Positions 38,301 through 53,237 are shown, counted from the first letter of the stretch. The stretch is DNA of 64,000 nucleotides from Glandiceps talaboti (GCF_964340395.1 NC_135556.1:22831723-22895722), one strand, 5' to 3'. The notes: generated by a model not told the origin, from the sequence alone. Made by a program: numbers and translations.

Positions 38301-39288
38301 CTTAGTTTTGTAAAAATGGGGAATTTGATTAGGCAACCATTACAATTATCAAAATTTAGTCACTTCCTGTAATGAAGCTATTTAAAATTATGTCATTCTT
38401 TTTATCATGGATAAATCCAGAATAACATTTTTGATGATAACAATTTATTGTCAATCAATTGAAGAATACATTATTTCTTATAAATGTCATTGTCAAAGGA
38501 AAGACAATATCGTATTGACAGAAAAAAACTGAGTTCATTCTCGATAAATAACGCCAAGTAATGATTATGATAATTATACATGGGATGTCCCTGGTACTAT
38601 CTCCATGGACGAATGTTTTCATTTCATTTTGTACACAGTATATAGTGCAAAGAAACTATTCAATCATGATATCAAATTATAATCATAGCAACGGAAACCA
38701 AGAGATTATATTTCCTCCAGACTTGTCACATACCAAACCCCATCACTCATATACAACAACCGACAGCACATGACCATATAACAATTAACATACCCCATAC
38801 CCCGAATTTCAAGTAGGAAAATAGAGGTTTTATTCACCACACGGTACCTCATTCTCCCTCACTCTTAAAATTATTTAGAAAACATAAAATTAGTATTTCT
38901 ACCATAATTTAAAGAAAGTTATGTAGTCAATTTAGCAATGCCGGGAGGGGTATATCTATAACAAAAGGACGTCTTTCAAAAAAATTCTTATTGAAAAAAA
39001 AATCAAGGCCGTACATATTTTTATAAAAGAATTTGGGAGCATATAATTTTACTTACATTACTGGTATTGTTTACATCTGTGTTGAAGGTAACACACGTCT
39101 ACAGACGTAAACATTCTTACAACATTACTTGCCCTGATTTGAAGTTTGACCTGAGTTTGACTTTACATATTTTTCCAGTAAATGTCTACAGTACCAGTGC
39201 AACAACCCACCTGCAAATCTGTTTTTAGCCACTTCGAATCTAATCGTAGCTGTGTCCGAAGCACCGGTCTGTTGGCGGAAGCACTCAT
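162..39288 (-). CDS. HERC2: HERC2, giant HECT-type E3 ubiquitin ligase (N-terminal two thirds; runs off the left edge)
   Basis: I read 53 coding exons between 39288 and 162. All junctions are GT-AG and the phases are continuous (10,388 nt, 3,462 codons plus 2 nt). The domain order is that of animal HERC2: Cys-rich segment, RLD1, cytochrome b5-like, MIB/HERC2, UBA-like, CPH, ZZ, DOC, RLD2. Length to this point is close to that of the vertebrate protein (about 4,830 aa in total), so RLD3 and the HECT domain should lie beyond position 1. The ATG at 39286-39288 is supported by an in-frame stop seven codons upstream (39307-39309). In the known family HERC2 is a nuclear, cytoplasmic and centrosomal ligase and scaffold acting in DNA-damage ubiquitin signalling and with NEURL4 and UBE3A. 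That function is inferred here from homology. Introns range from about 80 nt to 1.6 kb and hold many repeats. Exon coordinates are in the segment entries below. Confidence 0.96.
588..785. repeat. Tandem duplication of a ~97-bp intronic segment
   Basis: Two adjacent copies share AAATGAAACAGTATACTTTT and ACGATTGTGGTACAT, and each ends in GGTGTTATGGNTTGTA. It lies in HERC2 intron 52. Confidence 0.85.
827..4936 (-). CDS. HERC2: HERC2 exons 46-52: second RCC1-like domain (RLD2)
   Basis: Exons: 4855-4936, 4064-4207, 3453-3543, 2787-2964, 2220-2473, 1627-1771, 827-1052, residues about 3034-3406. The RCC1 repeats are highly regular: [44 protein letters not shown] and [11 protein letters not shown], each followed by a V-A-C-G or I-A-C-G strand. 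This is the most conserved part of the gene in the window. The small exons 46 (82 nt) and 48 (91 nt) were placed by phase and similarity. Confidence 0.95.
3363..3428. repeat. ~65-bp foldback repeat, copy 1
   Basis: The ends are imperfect inverted repeats (TTTGATTGGTTG and CAAACAAATCAAA). A second, closely similar copy in the same orientation is at 5092-5156. Confidence 0.7.
5092..5156. repeat. ~65-bp foldback repeat, copy 2
   Basis: Same family as 3363-3428: inverted ends around GCTAG and a CCTGTTGG core. Both copies are in HERC2 introns. Confidence 0.7.
5553..7988 (-). CDS. HERC2: HERC2 exons 43-45: DOC/APC10 domain
   Basis: Exons: 7801-7988, 6763-6960, 5553-5840, residues about 2810-3033. 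The DOC (APC10-like, galactose-binding fold) domain starts after a Lys-rich linker in exon 43 and contains [10 protein letters not shown] / H-W-I-R-L-E, then P-S-L-V-V-V-S-V-G and, at the start of exon 45, Y-H-R-F-I-E-I-A-I. Exon 45 goes on through an acidic Ser-rich linker to the first strand of RLD2 ([16 protein letters not shown]). The acceptor of exon 45 is the last unit of a 13-copy tandem array in the intron. Confidence 0.94.
5825..6540 (-). repeat. 13-copy 57-59 bp minisatellite built from the HERC2 exon 45 acceptor
   Basis: The unit contains the 3' end of the intron, the AG acceptor and the first 20 or so bases of exon 45 (encoding Y-H-R-F-I-E-I). Acceptor-equivalent positions are 5840 (the real exon), 5898, 5956, 6015, 6072, 6129, 6187, 6244, 6301, 6359, 6417, 6474 and 6532. 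Every copy keeps AG. The outermost copy is the most diverged. Confidence 0.93.
8185..8325. repeat. (ATC/GTC)n trinucleotide microsatellite
   Basis: An interrupted then pure (ATC)n tract in the intron after exon 42. Long His, Ile or Met runs in all frames are artefacts of the repeat. Confidence 0.95.
8461..8597 (-). CDS. HERC2: HERC2 exon 42: ZZ-type zinc finger
   Basis: One exon of 137 nt (phase 2 in, phase 1 out), residues about 2763-2809. All eight zinc ligands of a ZZ finger are present in the usual spacing: Cys-x2-Cys, then Cys-x2-Cys, Cys-x2-Cys and His-x-His, at about residues 2764, 2767, 2779, 2782, 2788, 2791, 2798 and 2800, followed by P-F-N-R-I. This was read directly from the reverse complement, because the exon is too short to stand out as an open frame. 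In vertebrate HERC2 the ZZ finger has been linked to SUMO and histone-tail binding. The flanking intron (8598-10138) is one of the longest. Confidence 0.95.
10139..11500 (-). CDS. HERC2: HERC2 exons 39-41: CPH domain and following barrel
   Basis: Exons: 11333-11500, 10480-10705, 10139-10247, residues about 2596-2763. The CPH domain (shared by CUL7, PARC/CUL9 and HERC2) spans exon 39 ([20 protein letters not shown]) and exon 40 ([15 protein letters not shown]). A second barrel begins in exon 40 at [10 protein letters not shown] and P-K-Y-K-W-G-S, like the repeat in Mind bomb, and ends in exon 41. In CUL7 and CUL9 the CPH domain binds the p53 tetramerisation region. An open 109-nt segment with splice signals lies 81 nt past exon 41 (see findings). 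Confidence 0.93.
11503..11705. repeat. Dispersed repeat with a (CAAT)n end
   Basis: Starts with a short (ATCA)n tract followed by a TTTATAAAGCACC segment and a TTCCATAGATGGGGTGCAGC segment. From memory this resembles a repeat common in invertebrate genomes. Not coding. Confidence 0.5.
12143..13153 (-). CDS. HERC2: HERC2 exons 37-38: Ser/Ala linker and UBA-like motif
   Basis: Exons: 12838-13153 and 12143-12321, residues about 2431-2595. The first 80 residues of exon 37 are a low-complexity Ser/Thr/Ala/Asn linker ending in a basic S-K-S-K-K-R-K patch. Then comes a UBA-like motif split by the intron: [17 protein letters not shown] in exon 37 and V-L-V-S-W-L-L-E-H in exon 38 (about residues 2512-2555). 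The Met-Gly-Phe loop and the W-L-L-E-H helix are the standard ubiquitin-binding features of UBA domains. Exon 38 ends in a very acidic Ser/Asp/Glu tail. Confidence 0.9.
12415..12750. repeat. About ten copies of a ~32-bp unit with TTGGCCAAT cores
   Basis: An imperfect tandem array in HERC2 intron 37. The consensus holds CAGTTCTGATTGGCCAATGA and an ATCC spacer. Many units contain an inverted CCAAT pair. Confidence 0.85.
13265..13345 (-). repeat. Copy of the exon 36 donor region (91-96 bp offset)
   Basis: About 75 bp repeating 13360-13435 across the exon 36 donor. ATACACTCAC and TTCTATCAAA are shared, and GTGAGTG is kept in the copy. Confidence 0.75.
13375..17954 (-). CDS. HERC2: HERC2 exons 30-36: region between the MIB/HERC2 and UBA-like domains
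   Basis: Exons: 17772-17954, 17115-17296, 16370-16520, 15793-16004, 15172-15393, 14382-14553, 13375-13622. They encode residues about 1974-2430. Exon 34 holds a compact beta-rich stretch ([11 protein letters not shown], then R-L-G-G-F-V-x-H-K-E-W-G-x-G-T-V) that looks like an SH3-like barrel, matching a block in vertebrate HERC2. The exon 34 acceptor could alternatively be three bases upstream, adding one Gln in frame. Exon 35 is Ser-rich at its 3' end and was found only by splice phase and similarity. The edges of exons 30, 33 and 36 are duplicated in the introns. Confidence 0.9.
15640..15735 (-). repeat. Copy of the exon 33 donor region (101-bp offset)
   Basis: About 90 bp repeating 15741-15836, which spans the donor and the last bases of exon 33. 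The block AGAGTTAGAAAGTGGTAAAA is identical in both copies; the exon-like part has diverged. Confidence 0.75.
17520..17771 (-). repeat. Tandem copies of the exon 30 donor junction in HERC2 intron 30
   Basis: The real junction (17761-17782) recurs with a period of about 60 bp at 17702-17723 (near perfect, keeping GTAAGTATTGA), near 17638, near 17580 and near 17526, with rising divergence away from the exon. Confidence 0.82.
18582..19505 (-). CDS. HERC2: HERC2 exons 28-29: MIB/HERC2 domain
   Basis: Exons: 19330-19505 and 18582-18774, residues about 1851-1973. The domain starts in exon 28 at [11 protein letters not shown]-x-D-W-K-W-G-D-Q and continues in exon 29 with G-R-V-I-G-E-L, W-I-R-V-Q-W-D and a Tyr-rich ending, the hallmark of the MIB/HERC2 beta-barrel also found in Mind bomb ligases. 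It is preceded by an acidic and Gln/Pro-rich linker and followed by an acidic linker. The intron between the two exons (18775-19329) is filled with decayed copies of the exon 28 donor end and one MITE-like insertion. Confidence 0.95.
18855..19329 (-). pseudogene. Decayed tandem copies of the exon 28 donor end in HERC2 intron 28
   Basis: Exon 28 sequence next to the donor (19330-19405) recurs in the intron. The farthest copy (about 18866-18940) is long and close to the exon, but it has a TAA in the coding frame and has lost the GT at the original donor position. Shorter, more diverged copies lie at about 19130-19215 and 19220-19320. They are non-functional exon fragments. Confidence 0.8.
18952..19101. 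mobile_element. 150-bp MITE-like element with a 9-bp target duplication
   Basis: The ends form 17-bp terminal inverted repeats matching at 15 positions (TAGTCT..CTGCTAGAC). The nine bases CCAGATACC flank both sides (18943-18951 and 19102-19110). No coding capacity. It is inserted among the decayed exon 28 copies, so it arrived after that duplication. Confidence 0.75.
19839..24389 (-). CDS. HERC2: HERC2 exons 22-27: central helical region
   Basis: Exons: 23751-24389 (639 nt, the largest in the gene), 22816-23008, 22208-22326, 21226-21399, 20684-20820, 19839-20164. They encode residues about 1322-1850. No named domain is visible. The sequence is Leu-rich and helical and follows vertebrate HERC2 closely in several blocks, for example [12 protein letters not shown] at the start of exon 23 and L-C-G-W-Q-G-L at the end of exon 26. 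Exon 24 is a short Lys/Ser-rich linker. Introns here reach 0.8 kb; the one at 21400-22207 contains a dispersed repeat (21697-21940). Confidence 0.92.
21697..21940. repeat. Dispersed repeat with GGACGGACG and CCCCGTCC...GGCGGGGAC segments
   Basis: It is markedly more GC-rich than the surrounding intron. It contains AAAATGGCTGCTCGGCAGCC, a (GGAC)n-like segment and an inverted CCCCGTCCCGGACTTCG arm near its right end. Its composition and layout look like an interspersed repeat inserted in HERC2 intron 24. Confidence 0.6.
24735..25412 (-). CDS. HERC2: HERC2 exons 20-21: cytochrome b5-like domain
   Basis: Exons: 25227-25412 and 24735-24826, residues about 1229-1321. The fold signature is clear: an [10 protein letters not shown] segment, then G-K-V-Y-D-V-K-D-F, and on into a D-A-T-E-D-F-like helix. 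The haem-binding His-Pro-Gly-Gly motif of true cytochrome b5 is replaced by Ala-Pro-Cys-Gly (residues about 1279-1282), so haem binding is unlikely. Loss of the haem ligand is typical of HERC2, where the domain is thought to act in protein contacts. Confidence 0.93.
25631..28468 (-). CDS. HERC2: HERC2 exons 15-19: linker between RLD1 and the b5-like domain
   Basis: Exons: 28240-28468, 27457-27784, 27042-27229, 26259-26414, 25631-25816. They encode residues about 867-1228. The sequence is strongly conserved with vertebrate HERC2 in exon 15 (helical, ending in an [12 protein letters not shown] motif) and in the first half of exon 16 ([10 protein letters not shown]). The second half of exon 16 is a low-complexity Lys/Glu/Pro-rich insert (near 27480-27640), probably disordered. 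Exon 17 uses a GTTGGT donor, weaker than most in the gene. Exons 18 and 19 have partial tandem copies of their donor and acceptor edges in the adjoining introns. Confidence 0.92.
25880..25945 (-). repeat. Copy of the exon 19 acceptor region (96-bp offset)
   Basis: Repeats 25785-25850 across the exon 19 acceptor. ACAACTAATTCTGGTA is identical in both, and intronic sequence on the far side also matches loosely. Confidence 0.7.
26062..26187. repeat. (GTT)n microsatellite
   Basis: About 125 bp of GTT with rare GAT and TTT interruptions, in HERC2 intron 18. Confidence 0.95.
26187..26255 (-). repeat. Copy of the exon 18 donor-side coding sequence in the intron
   Basis: About 65 bp resembling exon 18 (26265-26340), including ACTGCTGCAAA and TTGTGTTAG blocks at offsets of 82-89 bp. 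It is adjacent to a (GTT)n tract. Confidence 0.7.
29002..32797 (-). CDS. HERC2: HERC2 exons 8-14: first RCC1-like domain (RLD1)
   Basis: Exons: 32585-32797, 32084-32235, 31711-31856, 31256-31369, 30907-31078, 29987-30260, 29002-29202. They encode residues 443 to about 866. Successive RCC1 repeats are plain: each carries a W-G-x-G or W-G-R-G strand, a G-R/K-L-G-H/R-G turn and an I-A-C-G or V-x-C-G strand, consistent with a seven-bladed propeller (about residues 443-800). Exon 14 continues into the conserved linker that ends in a [10 protein letters not shown] motif. RLDs are protein-interaction platforms. RLD1 starts with a Ser-rich stretch in exon 8. A decayed copy of exon 10 lies in the following intron (31588-31683). 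Confidence 0.95.
29269..29415. repeat. (TG)n-(TCTG)n compound microsatellite
   Basis: A pure TG tract passes into TCTG units. Located in HERC2 intron 13 beside exon 14. Confidence 0.95.
31588..31683 (-). pseudogene. Decayed copy of HERC2 exon 10 (pseudo-exon)
   Basis: It matches the donor-side part of exon 10 (31704-31800) at a constant offset of 116 bp. The coding frame of the copy has a TGA, and the donor GT is lost. It is read as a tandem duplication of the exon edge that has since decayed. Confidence 0.8.
32494..32545. promoter_or_regulatory. Two CTCF-like motifs in HERC2 intron 8
   Basis: CCACTAGAGGGCAC at 32531-32544 fits the CTCF core CCASYAGRKGGCRS at every position. CCACAAGAGGGCAC at 32494-32507 fits at all but one. 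They are tandem copies 37 bp apart. Binding is not shown. Confidence 0.3.
33327..39288 (-). CDS. HERC2: HERC2 exons 1-7: N-terminus and Cys-rich segment
   Basis: Exons: 39211-39288, 37475-37592, 36234-36434, 35218-35434, 34385-34645, 33839-34124, 33327-33491. Together they encode residues 1-442. Exon 3 (residues about 66-132) holds a dense cysteine cluster (Cys-Ser-Cys-Cys then Gly-Cys-Asn-Cys-Pro-Pro-Cys), followed by a Lys/Glu-rich stretch. This cluster is shared with vertebrate HERC2 and may bind metal, which is inference. Exons 4-7 are helical, Leu-rich sequence with no named domain. The donor edge of exon 5 is duplicated in its intron. Intron 1 (37593-39210) is about 1.6 kb and shows no further exon. 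Intron 2 carries a nine-copy minisatellite. Confidence 0.93.
34300..34360 (-). repeat. Tandem copy of the exon 5 donor junction (55-bp offset)
   Basis: The exon 5 donor edge (34370-34405) is repeated 55 bp further into the intron. The copy keeps a good donor (GTAAGG), so it could act as an alternative 5' splice site. Confidence 0.75.
35531..35685. repeat. Two and a half copies of a ~67-bp repeat in HERC2 intron 3
   Basis: The unit includes GAGTTCCCCTGTCATTCTAC and TTCCCTTTCATTGTGT. It is purely intronic and unrelated to the flanking exons. Confidence 0.8.
36868..37440. repeat. Nine-copy ~61-bp minisatellite in HERC2 intron 2
   Basis: Each unit contains GTCAGATACAGGTACATAG and a GATCAATTAGCAG spacer. 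Copies differ by a few substitutions and one-base indels. Confidence 0.9.
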
Positions 39289-39640
39289 GACGATGTAGAA
39301 ACACGGCTACGTCTAAACATAATTTGGAATTCAGTTGAAGTTGTTGACGCTGTATGGTTTACTTGTAAACGAATCCGACGAAACGACTGGACTCTGGTCA
39401 TGAGTGGAATCATACAACGAGTGACGAAGTGAAACAAACCCCTATCTGGAAGAAAATGCATGGAAAATTAACGTACTAACATGGAGATGTGTCCATTGCC
39501 ATTATTACAAGAGAAAACATCAACGAGGGACATTTTAAAAAGTCAACAAACCTGTGATAGGTGAAAAATTACTTATTTCTTGCCATTTATGACTAATGAT
39601 GTTCGTCTCCACTACAAGATGGCGACCTTGCAAAGAATTA
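39289..39640 (-). promoter_or_regulatory. HERC2 5' leader and candidate promoter, with a YY1-like site
   Basis: This stretch lies immediately upstream of the HERC2 start codon and is richer in CpG than the flanks. CAAGATGGCGAC at 39615-39626 matches the YY1 consensus, which is common at metazoan promoters. No TATA box is obvious. The transcription start cannot be fixed from sequence. A short plus-strand open frame at 39596-39784 resembles nothing I know. Confidence 0.35.
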
Positions 39641-39944
39641 TGGGAACCATTTAATGACATTCCGTGGTTTGGACACCGGAGGGCGCACAACACACGAATT
39701 ATATCGTCTGTTCACCATGACTTGCAAGACTCCCCAACCCCACGTACCCATGTATGTGAGTTGTTGAAGTGTGATCAGAAATAATAATACCTCTGAATAA
39801 TACACTACACTATATTACAGCACCTCACGATTTGCTTCCTGGAGAATTATAAGACGGGAACAGAGTCATTATTTGCACTAGCACAGTAGTAATAATGAGA
39901 TGCATGTAGCTTTACATTTTATTTATTTTAACTTTAATTTGTTT

Positions 39945-40006
39945 ATGTATGTATGTATGTATGTATGTATGTATGTATGTATGTATGTATGTATGTATGT
40001 ATGTAT
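39945..40006. repeat. (ATGT)n microsatellite
   Basis: About 15 units, in the gap between the divergent genes. Confidence 0.95.
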
Positions 40007-40155
40007 TTAGTTAGTTAGTTGTATGTTTGTTTGTCTGTCTGGCTGTTTGTATGTTTGTTTGTTTATTCACTTATTCATCCATTCATTCATATATTCATTT
40101 ATCTATATATTCATTCACTCCCTTGCGTAAGTAATTACTTACACTATTAATAAAT

Positions 40156-40372
40156 TGATTGATTGATTGGTTGGTTGGTTGGTTGGTTGGTTGGTTGGTT
40201 GGTTGGTTGGTTGGTTGGTTGGTTGGTTGGTTGGTTGGTTGGTTGGTTGGTTGGTTGGTTGGTTGGTTGGTTGGTTGGTTGGTTGGTTGGTTGGTTGGTT
40301 GGTTGGTTGGTTGGTTGGTTGGTTGGTTGATCGGTTGGTCGGTTGGTCGGTTGGTCGGTTGGTTGGTGGGGG
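40156..40372. repeat. (TTGG)n microsatellite
   Basis: About 50 nearly perfect units, with TCGG variants at the right end. Confidence 0.95.
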
Positions 40373-41374
40373 AAATGTGACACATGTCAGACCTTATAAA
40401 CATCTACTAGTATGCCGATTAAAAAATAATATCACTAGAACAAGCTGAAATAGATTGAAAAATATATAACAAAGAATGCCCTAAATATTTATATTCATAA
40501 AAGTAAAATGGCAGTTAGGATAGCTGAAAGAGTGTAATAGTATTAGTCCTTCAAGACTTCATGTGTTTCAAGTTGAAGGGTCGTGATATGTTTGAAATTG
40601 AGGTCATCATGAAGTTGGGGAGTCATCACGTATTTGAAGTTGAAGGGTCGTCATGTTTTTGGCATCAAAATGATAACGGCTATTTAAAATTATGTAGCGC
40701 AATACATTTGATTTAAAGTTATATAGCGCAGTAAAAGGTATCAAATTAAACCTTCACCTTCCTTCCTTCCTTCCATCTAAGATCATACACAAAGCCTGAT
40801 GAGCTTCCATGATTGTCAAAGTCGGTGACCTTATCTTCTCTGAGAACATAAAACTTATCGTCTCACACAAATACAGTAGCGAACTTATTCGAATAAACAA
40901 ACAAACACACAAAAATGCTGAAAATGTTCAAGCTATACCCCCAAACAAAGCTGTAAATTTACTATATGTCTGGTTATAAACATATAAATCTAAACCCTTC
41001 GTAGACCCATTATTGTTATGAAAAATTTTGTCAATATAATAAACATTAGCCCCGTCAACTTTATGGCTATACTTTAGATAAAGCTACTATATTTCAGGTA
41101 AATGTGCACAAGTTTTAAAATATTACTTTTAAAAGGATTACCTGGCCGCTAAATACTTGACCTATGGGCAATCCTAAGTGATACTACATATTATGACCTT
41201 CAGCCGGTTGAATAATTAACATGAAACTGTCATACCACTATGCAGGGGTCTCAATTGTAATCTATAAACCACCCACCCCCGTCAAGTGTATGTTCAGTCC
41301 TTAATTATTTTTTCGTTCGACATAACTACCAGAAGCTAGGACTATTCGTGAAGGTACGTGATTTAGCTATCAGA

Positions 41375-48989
<7,615 letters not shown>

Positions 48990-49208
48990 CATGGGAACCC
49001 AGATGTACATTTCTCTGTCCAGAACGGGATTGGTTTCATGGATTGAACACCGTCCGATGTTTATTTCTCGGCATGACTATGGATTTATTTCATAGATTGA
49101 TATATTTGAGAAAAGAAGTAAATAATATTTTTTGATATAGTTACGTTTTATCAGATTATGTACGAATTTTCTTTGTATTTTGGGGCAATTGCCATTACAT
49201 TTAAGTAC

Positions 49209-49214
49209 AATAAA
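49209..49214 (+). terminator. Candidate polyadenylation signal of the SLC7A gene
   Basis: An AATAAA hexamer lies about 220 bp past the stop codon at 48987-48989, at a plausible distance for a short 3' UTR. It supports the small ninth exon as the last one. Confidence 0.45.
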
Positions 49215-51674
49215 GTGATCGTGATTTATATAAACTAACATTGATGAACAGAAGTATATTGTGAATGTATAATCAAATATCTGTTTTAAATTCAAAGATA
49301 ATTTTTTTTAAGTATGATTATGAGAAGGGAAGGTGACAAAAGAAGACCATAATGTGTTAATTTTGTGATTCTTTCTATCGGACCACCACCATAGATTAGT
49401 CACGTACCCTATAGGTTCAACGGCCACTTTCTATTTGGATCAGAATTGTAGGCCCGGTCTAGGTACTGTATGAAATTTGGATCGATTTAATTGAGAAGTG
49501 TATTTGTGGTAGTATGGTAGTAAATGGACATTTATTTAGTACCTGGGTTTGGTATGCGTGCAAATCAGTTCACACTCGGAATAAACTCTTCGCAAACTAA
49601 TAAACGGCCATTTCTACACCCCTGTTTGGGTCAACCCTAGGCCGACGAAGACGGGTCGTCTCCTGAAATGACCTTCATTTTAGCGTCACGTTGCTATGGT
49701 GACAATCAATGACTGCGGGTAGGTACTAGTATACATACGTTGGTCGTTGAGCAGGCCAACTGAAGGCTCGACCAATTTCAATGGAGTGAAATCTGTGATT
49801 TACATATCCTTTTGTCAGTTTTCCTACCCTTTGACCTTCTCACCTGCCTTCATTGAAGTTCGACACAGGCCATTAGCAACCATTGGTGCTGTAAATAGAA
49901 AACCAGCCTCGCACCGTGGTTATTATTGTTTCTGATTTAACGCATTTGGAACCATACAACTTGGCAAGATTGTCGACAGGTAAGTAACAAACATACCGAC
50001 AGTTCAATGTATCTGTTATTACACCCTCAGTTCGTAAAGTGTTGAGTTTGTCGGTAGGGACGGTTTCGGACACACCTGGCACCCAAACCATATCGGTTAC
50101 ACAGTATGGCGATATCAATATGTTATAGTGGACAGCATACAACACGGTCTTGTAAATTCACCCATGCGAAGTTTGGACACGTTACACACAGTCTACTGTG
50201 ATTACACTCACACAGTAAACCAATAATACGGTTGCCAACAGCACACAATATTTACATGTTATATAAACTTGTAAACTGTAGCGCGTGTCAGGAAGCATGT
50301 AGCTGACATAACTATTGTATATAAATTGATATTTGAACCATTAGTTATTACAATTTAGTACTTTTCGTGGTGTTGTTACAACTATCAAGAAAACACCACC
50401 ATGTACACACATTTTAAGATAGGTGATTTTATGGGTCACAAGTTGAAAATACCATACTGATAAAATACACGTAGCACATATAATTACGGGTAGGTGCTAG
50501 CCGCTGTAGGTTGTGTACCAACTATTGTGTGATAATATTCTTAAAATGTTATTACAAATACGAAGATAATAAAGGCAAGTCACATGGGGTGACAAGAGGG
50601 TCTCTTTGATGACTGAAAAAGCCATGGAGCGAACTATTGTTACGCTAAATTCGTCGCGGTGGCACAGGTTTACGACACTCATCAACAACAGGGTTGATTA
50701 TTTAGTTGATCAACAACACTGCATACACACCTAGTATACGTATTCAAGGCAACAGTGTAATCGTTTTATGACTTATCCGTCTCAATCAACACCATCTCGG
50801 AACAAAAAGGTTGCTAATTTCTAGCTTCAATTACCCCTTCGTTACTGAACGCCGATTCGTTTTATTTACTGTAGTATAATTCGATAGCTCGTTTTAGGGC
50901 GTACAATGCATCATTGCCAGTGGATACAACTGGTTCAAAAATAACAGCCAACTGTGATTTAAAATGTCTTCCTTGACCATGCCTTAATTGTAACCACAGT
51001 GGACATTAAACTCGTTACGATCCTATTTGTACCAAGGCAAGCTGAAGTAAACTTTGACATCAATTAAGCAATCTGGTTGACTTTCAAAATAATCGTTTGT
51101 GACAATTGTCATTAATCCCTGAAAAGCAATTTATCACTTTGTCAGCCTCGATCAGAAAATTATGCGTCAAGAACTCTATAGGACAATAGAGTCACGTCAG
51201 GCCACTATAGCTGGTTTCAGATATCATTCTAAATTTAACAATACCCCTTTATACATTGTTGACCCATTTTCCCTCTTCGTTGTCCCATAGCTCCATCTAA
51301 CCAGCTCTAGATCTTGCGTCCGAATATGCAAGTGTTTCTTAACTCAACTTAAAATAAACTATATCGACCAGATAAAGTAAATCTCAAAGTAACAACCAAA
51401 AAGTCTCAAAAACTTTACAACATGAAAGAGGGGAAGACACCATTTGCCACAAAAGCTCCGTAAATATAAAATCTTATCTTTTTTATTTTAGACGATAGTC
51501 AAAGATATAATCCACGTGATAAATTCAATTTCAAATTTTGGTTGATGAGTTGTCACACAGTTATACACATTTTCGGAAGATCGACTTGCTGTGCTTCTAA
51601 CAATTTCTTTGTAGGTATTAACCGTTTTTTTTCCTTCAGTTCCGTGTGTACAGAAAAGTTAATAAAGAGAAACA

Positions 51675-51802
51675 ATATACACTCTTTGTCATAAAAGCTT
51701 AGCATTTAGGTGTTTGAGACACACACAATTCTTGTTTGAGACACACACAATCCTTGTTTGAGACACACATAATCCTAAGCTTTTATGACAAAGAGTGTAT
51801 AT
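51675..51802. repeat. Perfect 28-bp inverted repeat around three short direct repeats
   Basis: Arms 51675-51702 and 51775-51802 are exact reverse complements (ATATACACTCTTTGTC...). The 72-bp loop has three TGTTTGAGACACACA units. MITE-like or a cruciform. Confidence 0.85.
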
Positions 51803-53016
51803 TTAAACAAAACGTGATTAGTAAGGTTTGAAGAAATGTACATCCATTTTAATAAATGCAGAGGTGAAAGAAACATCCTTATAAGACATCATTTGTTCGA
51901 AAATTATTTTAAGCTCTCTAAAAAAATTGAATTGTCATCTTGTGATAGAAAGGGAGCAATATAAATGTCTCCCAGAAGAATTAACACTAACACGGTTAGT
52001 GTTACAGTAGTTCGTTACAACGTTGTTCATATGTATGATTTATGTGTTCGGTTATCCCTTTATATCTCCACGGGTTATCATAGAACACAATGCTATACAC
52101 GAGTACTCCTTTTAATTTATCACGTTGTACTTGTGTTTCTTAAACTCGTCCAACTTGTTTCAAACTTGGTCAAAATACCTTCAAACAAGGTCTAGAAATT
52201 TGTATCAAACGCCTCTGTTGTATTGTTTAGTGTTGTATACCTCTGGTCAACTCCTTAAGCCTTGGATATGTGCCAATATGTCGACAAATCTCTAAATCAT
52301 GATAGTCCTATGCAAACAACCAGTCGGTGAGTATCTTGGTTTATGAGCCTGCTTGTCTCGAGGGCACAGCTGACAGGAACAAATGCAAAATGGAATTATC
52401 TATCTATGAATGTACTCCGTGTAAATACAACCTGATGTTTGAAGAGTTCAAAGTAAAGTACTGTATGTAAAAGACATACATGTAACACTATTTAGAGATT
52501 TTACCCTTCTTGGGGGCGTTGCCCCATGGTTCAAAACACACCGACACAAGAAGTAGAACGAAACAAAGGAAAGTTTTCCTCCCAAAAGACGATGAAGGAG
52601 AGATTACGTACTATGACAAGAAAGTATAATATGTAATTCGCTACAATAGATTGTAATGATCAGTTTACAAGTACGTATACCAAAGCCTTTGTTGTATTTA
52701 GGCGTCCGTCGTTTACTGGTAATAAATCCACTGGAGGGTTTTTTTTTCTCGACAGGTCATTGCTCTATCGCAGTTCTAGTTTACTGTAAATATAACCACC
52801 AATTTTGACCAAATCTGAATTCTTGAGAACTATATCATTATAAAGTAATCTTGGTGTAATAGAGTTTGTCGTTACCTAAAACAAATAATTTGATATACGC
52901 TAAGAATCTATGACATACCATCACATTTTCACCTTCGAATATTCAATAGTTTATTCGGAACGTTAAACTACATTTCTCGTCAAACAGTATTGGGTACATA
53001 TGTCCTCTTTTAGCAT

Positions 53017-53134
53017 ACATGTAGACTTGAGAACGGCTATCGTTACACTATTCCTCAACGGAACGGACGAAAATTCAAAAAATTCAAAGGGATAGCGGAA
53101 TAGTGTAGTGATAGCCGTTCTCAAGTCTACAGGT
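53017..53134. mobile_element. MITE-like foldback element, copy A
   Basis: Roughly 38-bp inverted ends (CTGTAGACTTGAGAACGGC type) with about three mismatches. Related to copy B at 53238-53423. Confidence 0.8.
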
Positions 53135-53237
53135 AGATTAATCCTATTTCTTCTTGGTAGAGAAAACGAGTGGTTTCTGAACTGCGACGTTTGCAACGTG
53201 TTTGAACACGCCATGTATGTCAGGTGAACTGTAGCCT

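Larger units (their letters stand above)
39641..41374. other. Intergenic gap between divergent HERC2 and SLC7A genes
   Basis: About 1.7 kb between head-to-head genes, with no credible coding sequence. It holds an (ATGT)n tract (39945-40006), a roughly 210-bp (TTGG)n tract (40156-40372), and AT-rich unique sequence. Promoters for both genes should lie at the two ends. Confidence 0.6.

Noticed and set aside
39596-39784. 62-codon plus-strand frame upstream of HERC2
   Set aside because: No familiar sequence; it overlaps the probable promoter and lacks further support.
40095-40448. Open frames of Trp-Leu-Val-Gly or Gln-Pro-Thr-Asn repeats
   Set aside because: They come from (TTGG)n; not a repeat protein gene.
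41348-41374. In-frame GTG upstream as the SLC7A start
   Set aside because: A nuclear animal gene would use the ATG at 41375; nothing supports GTG initiation.
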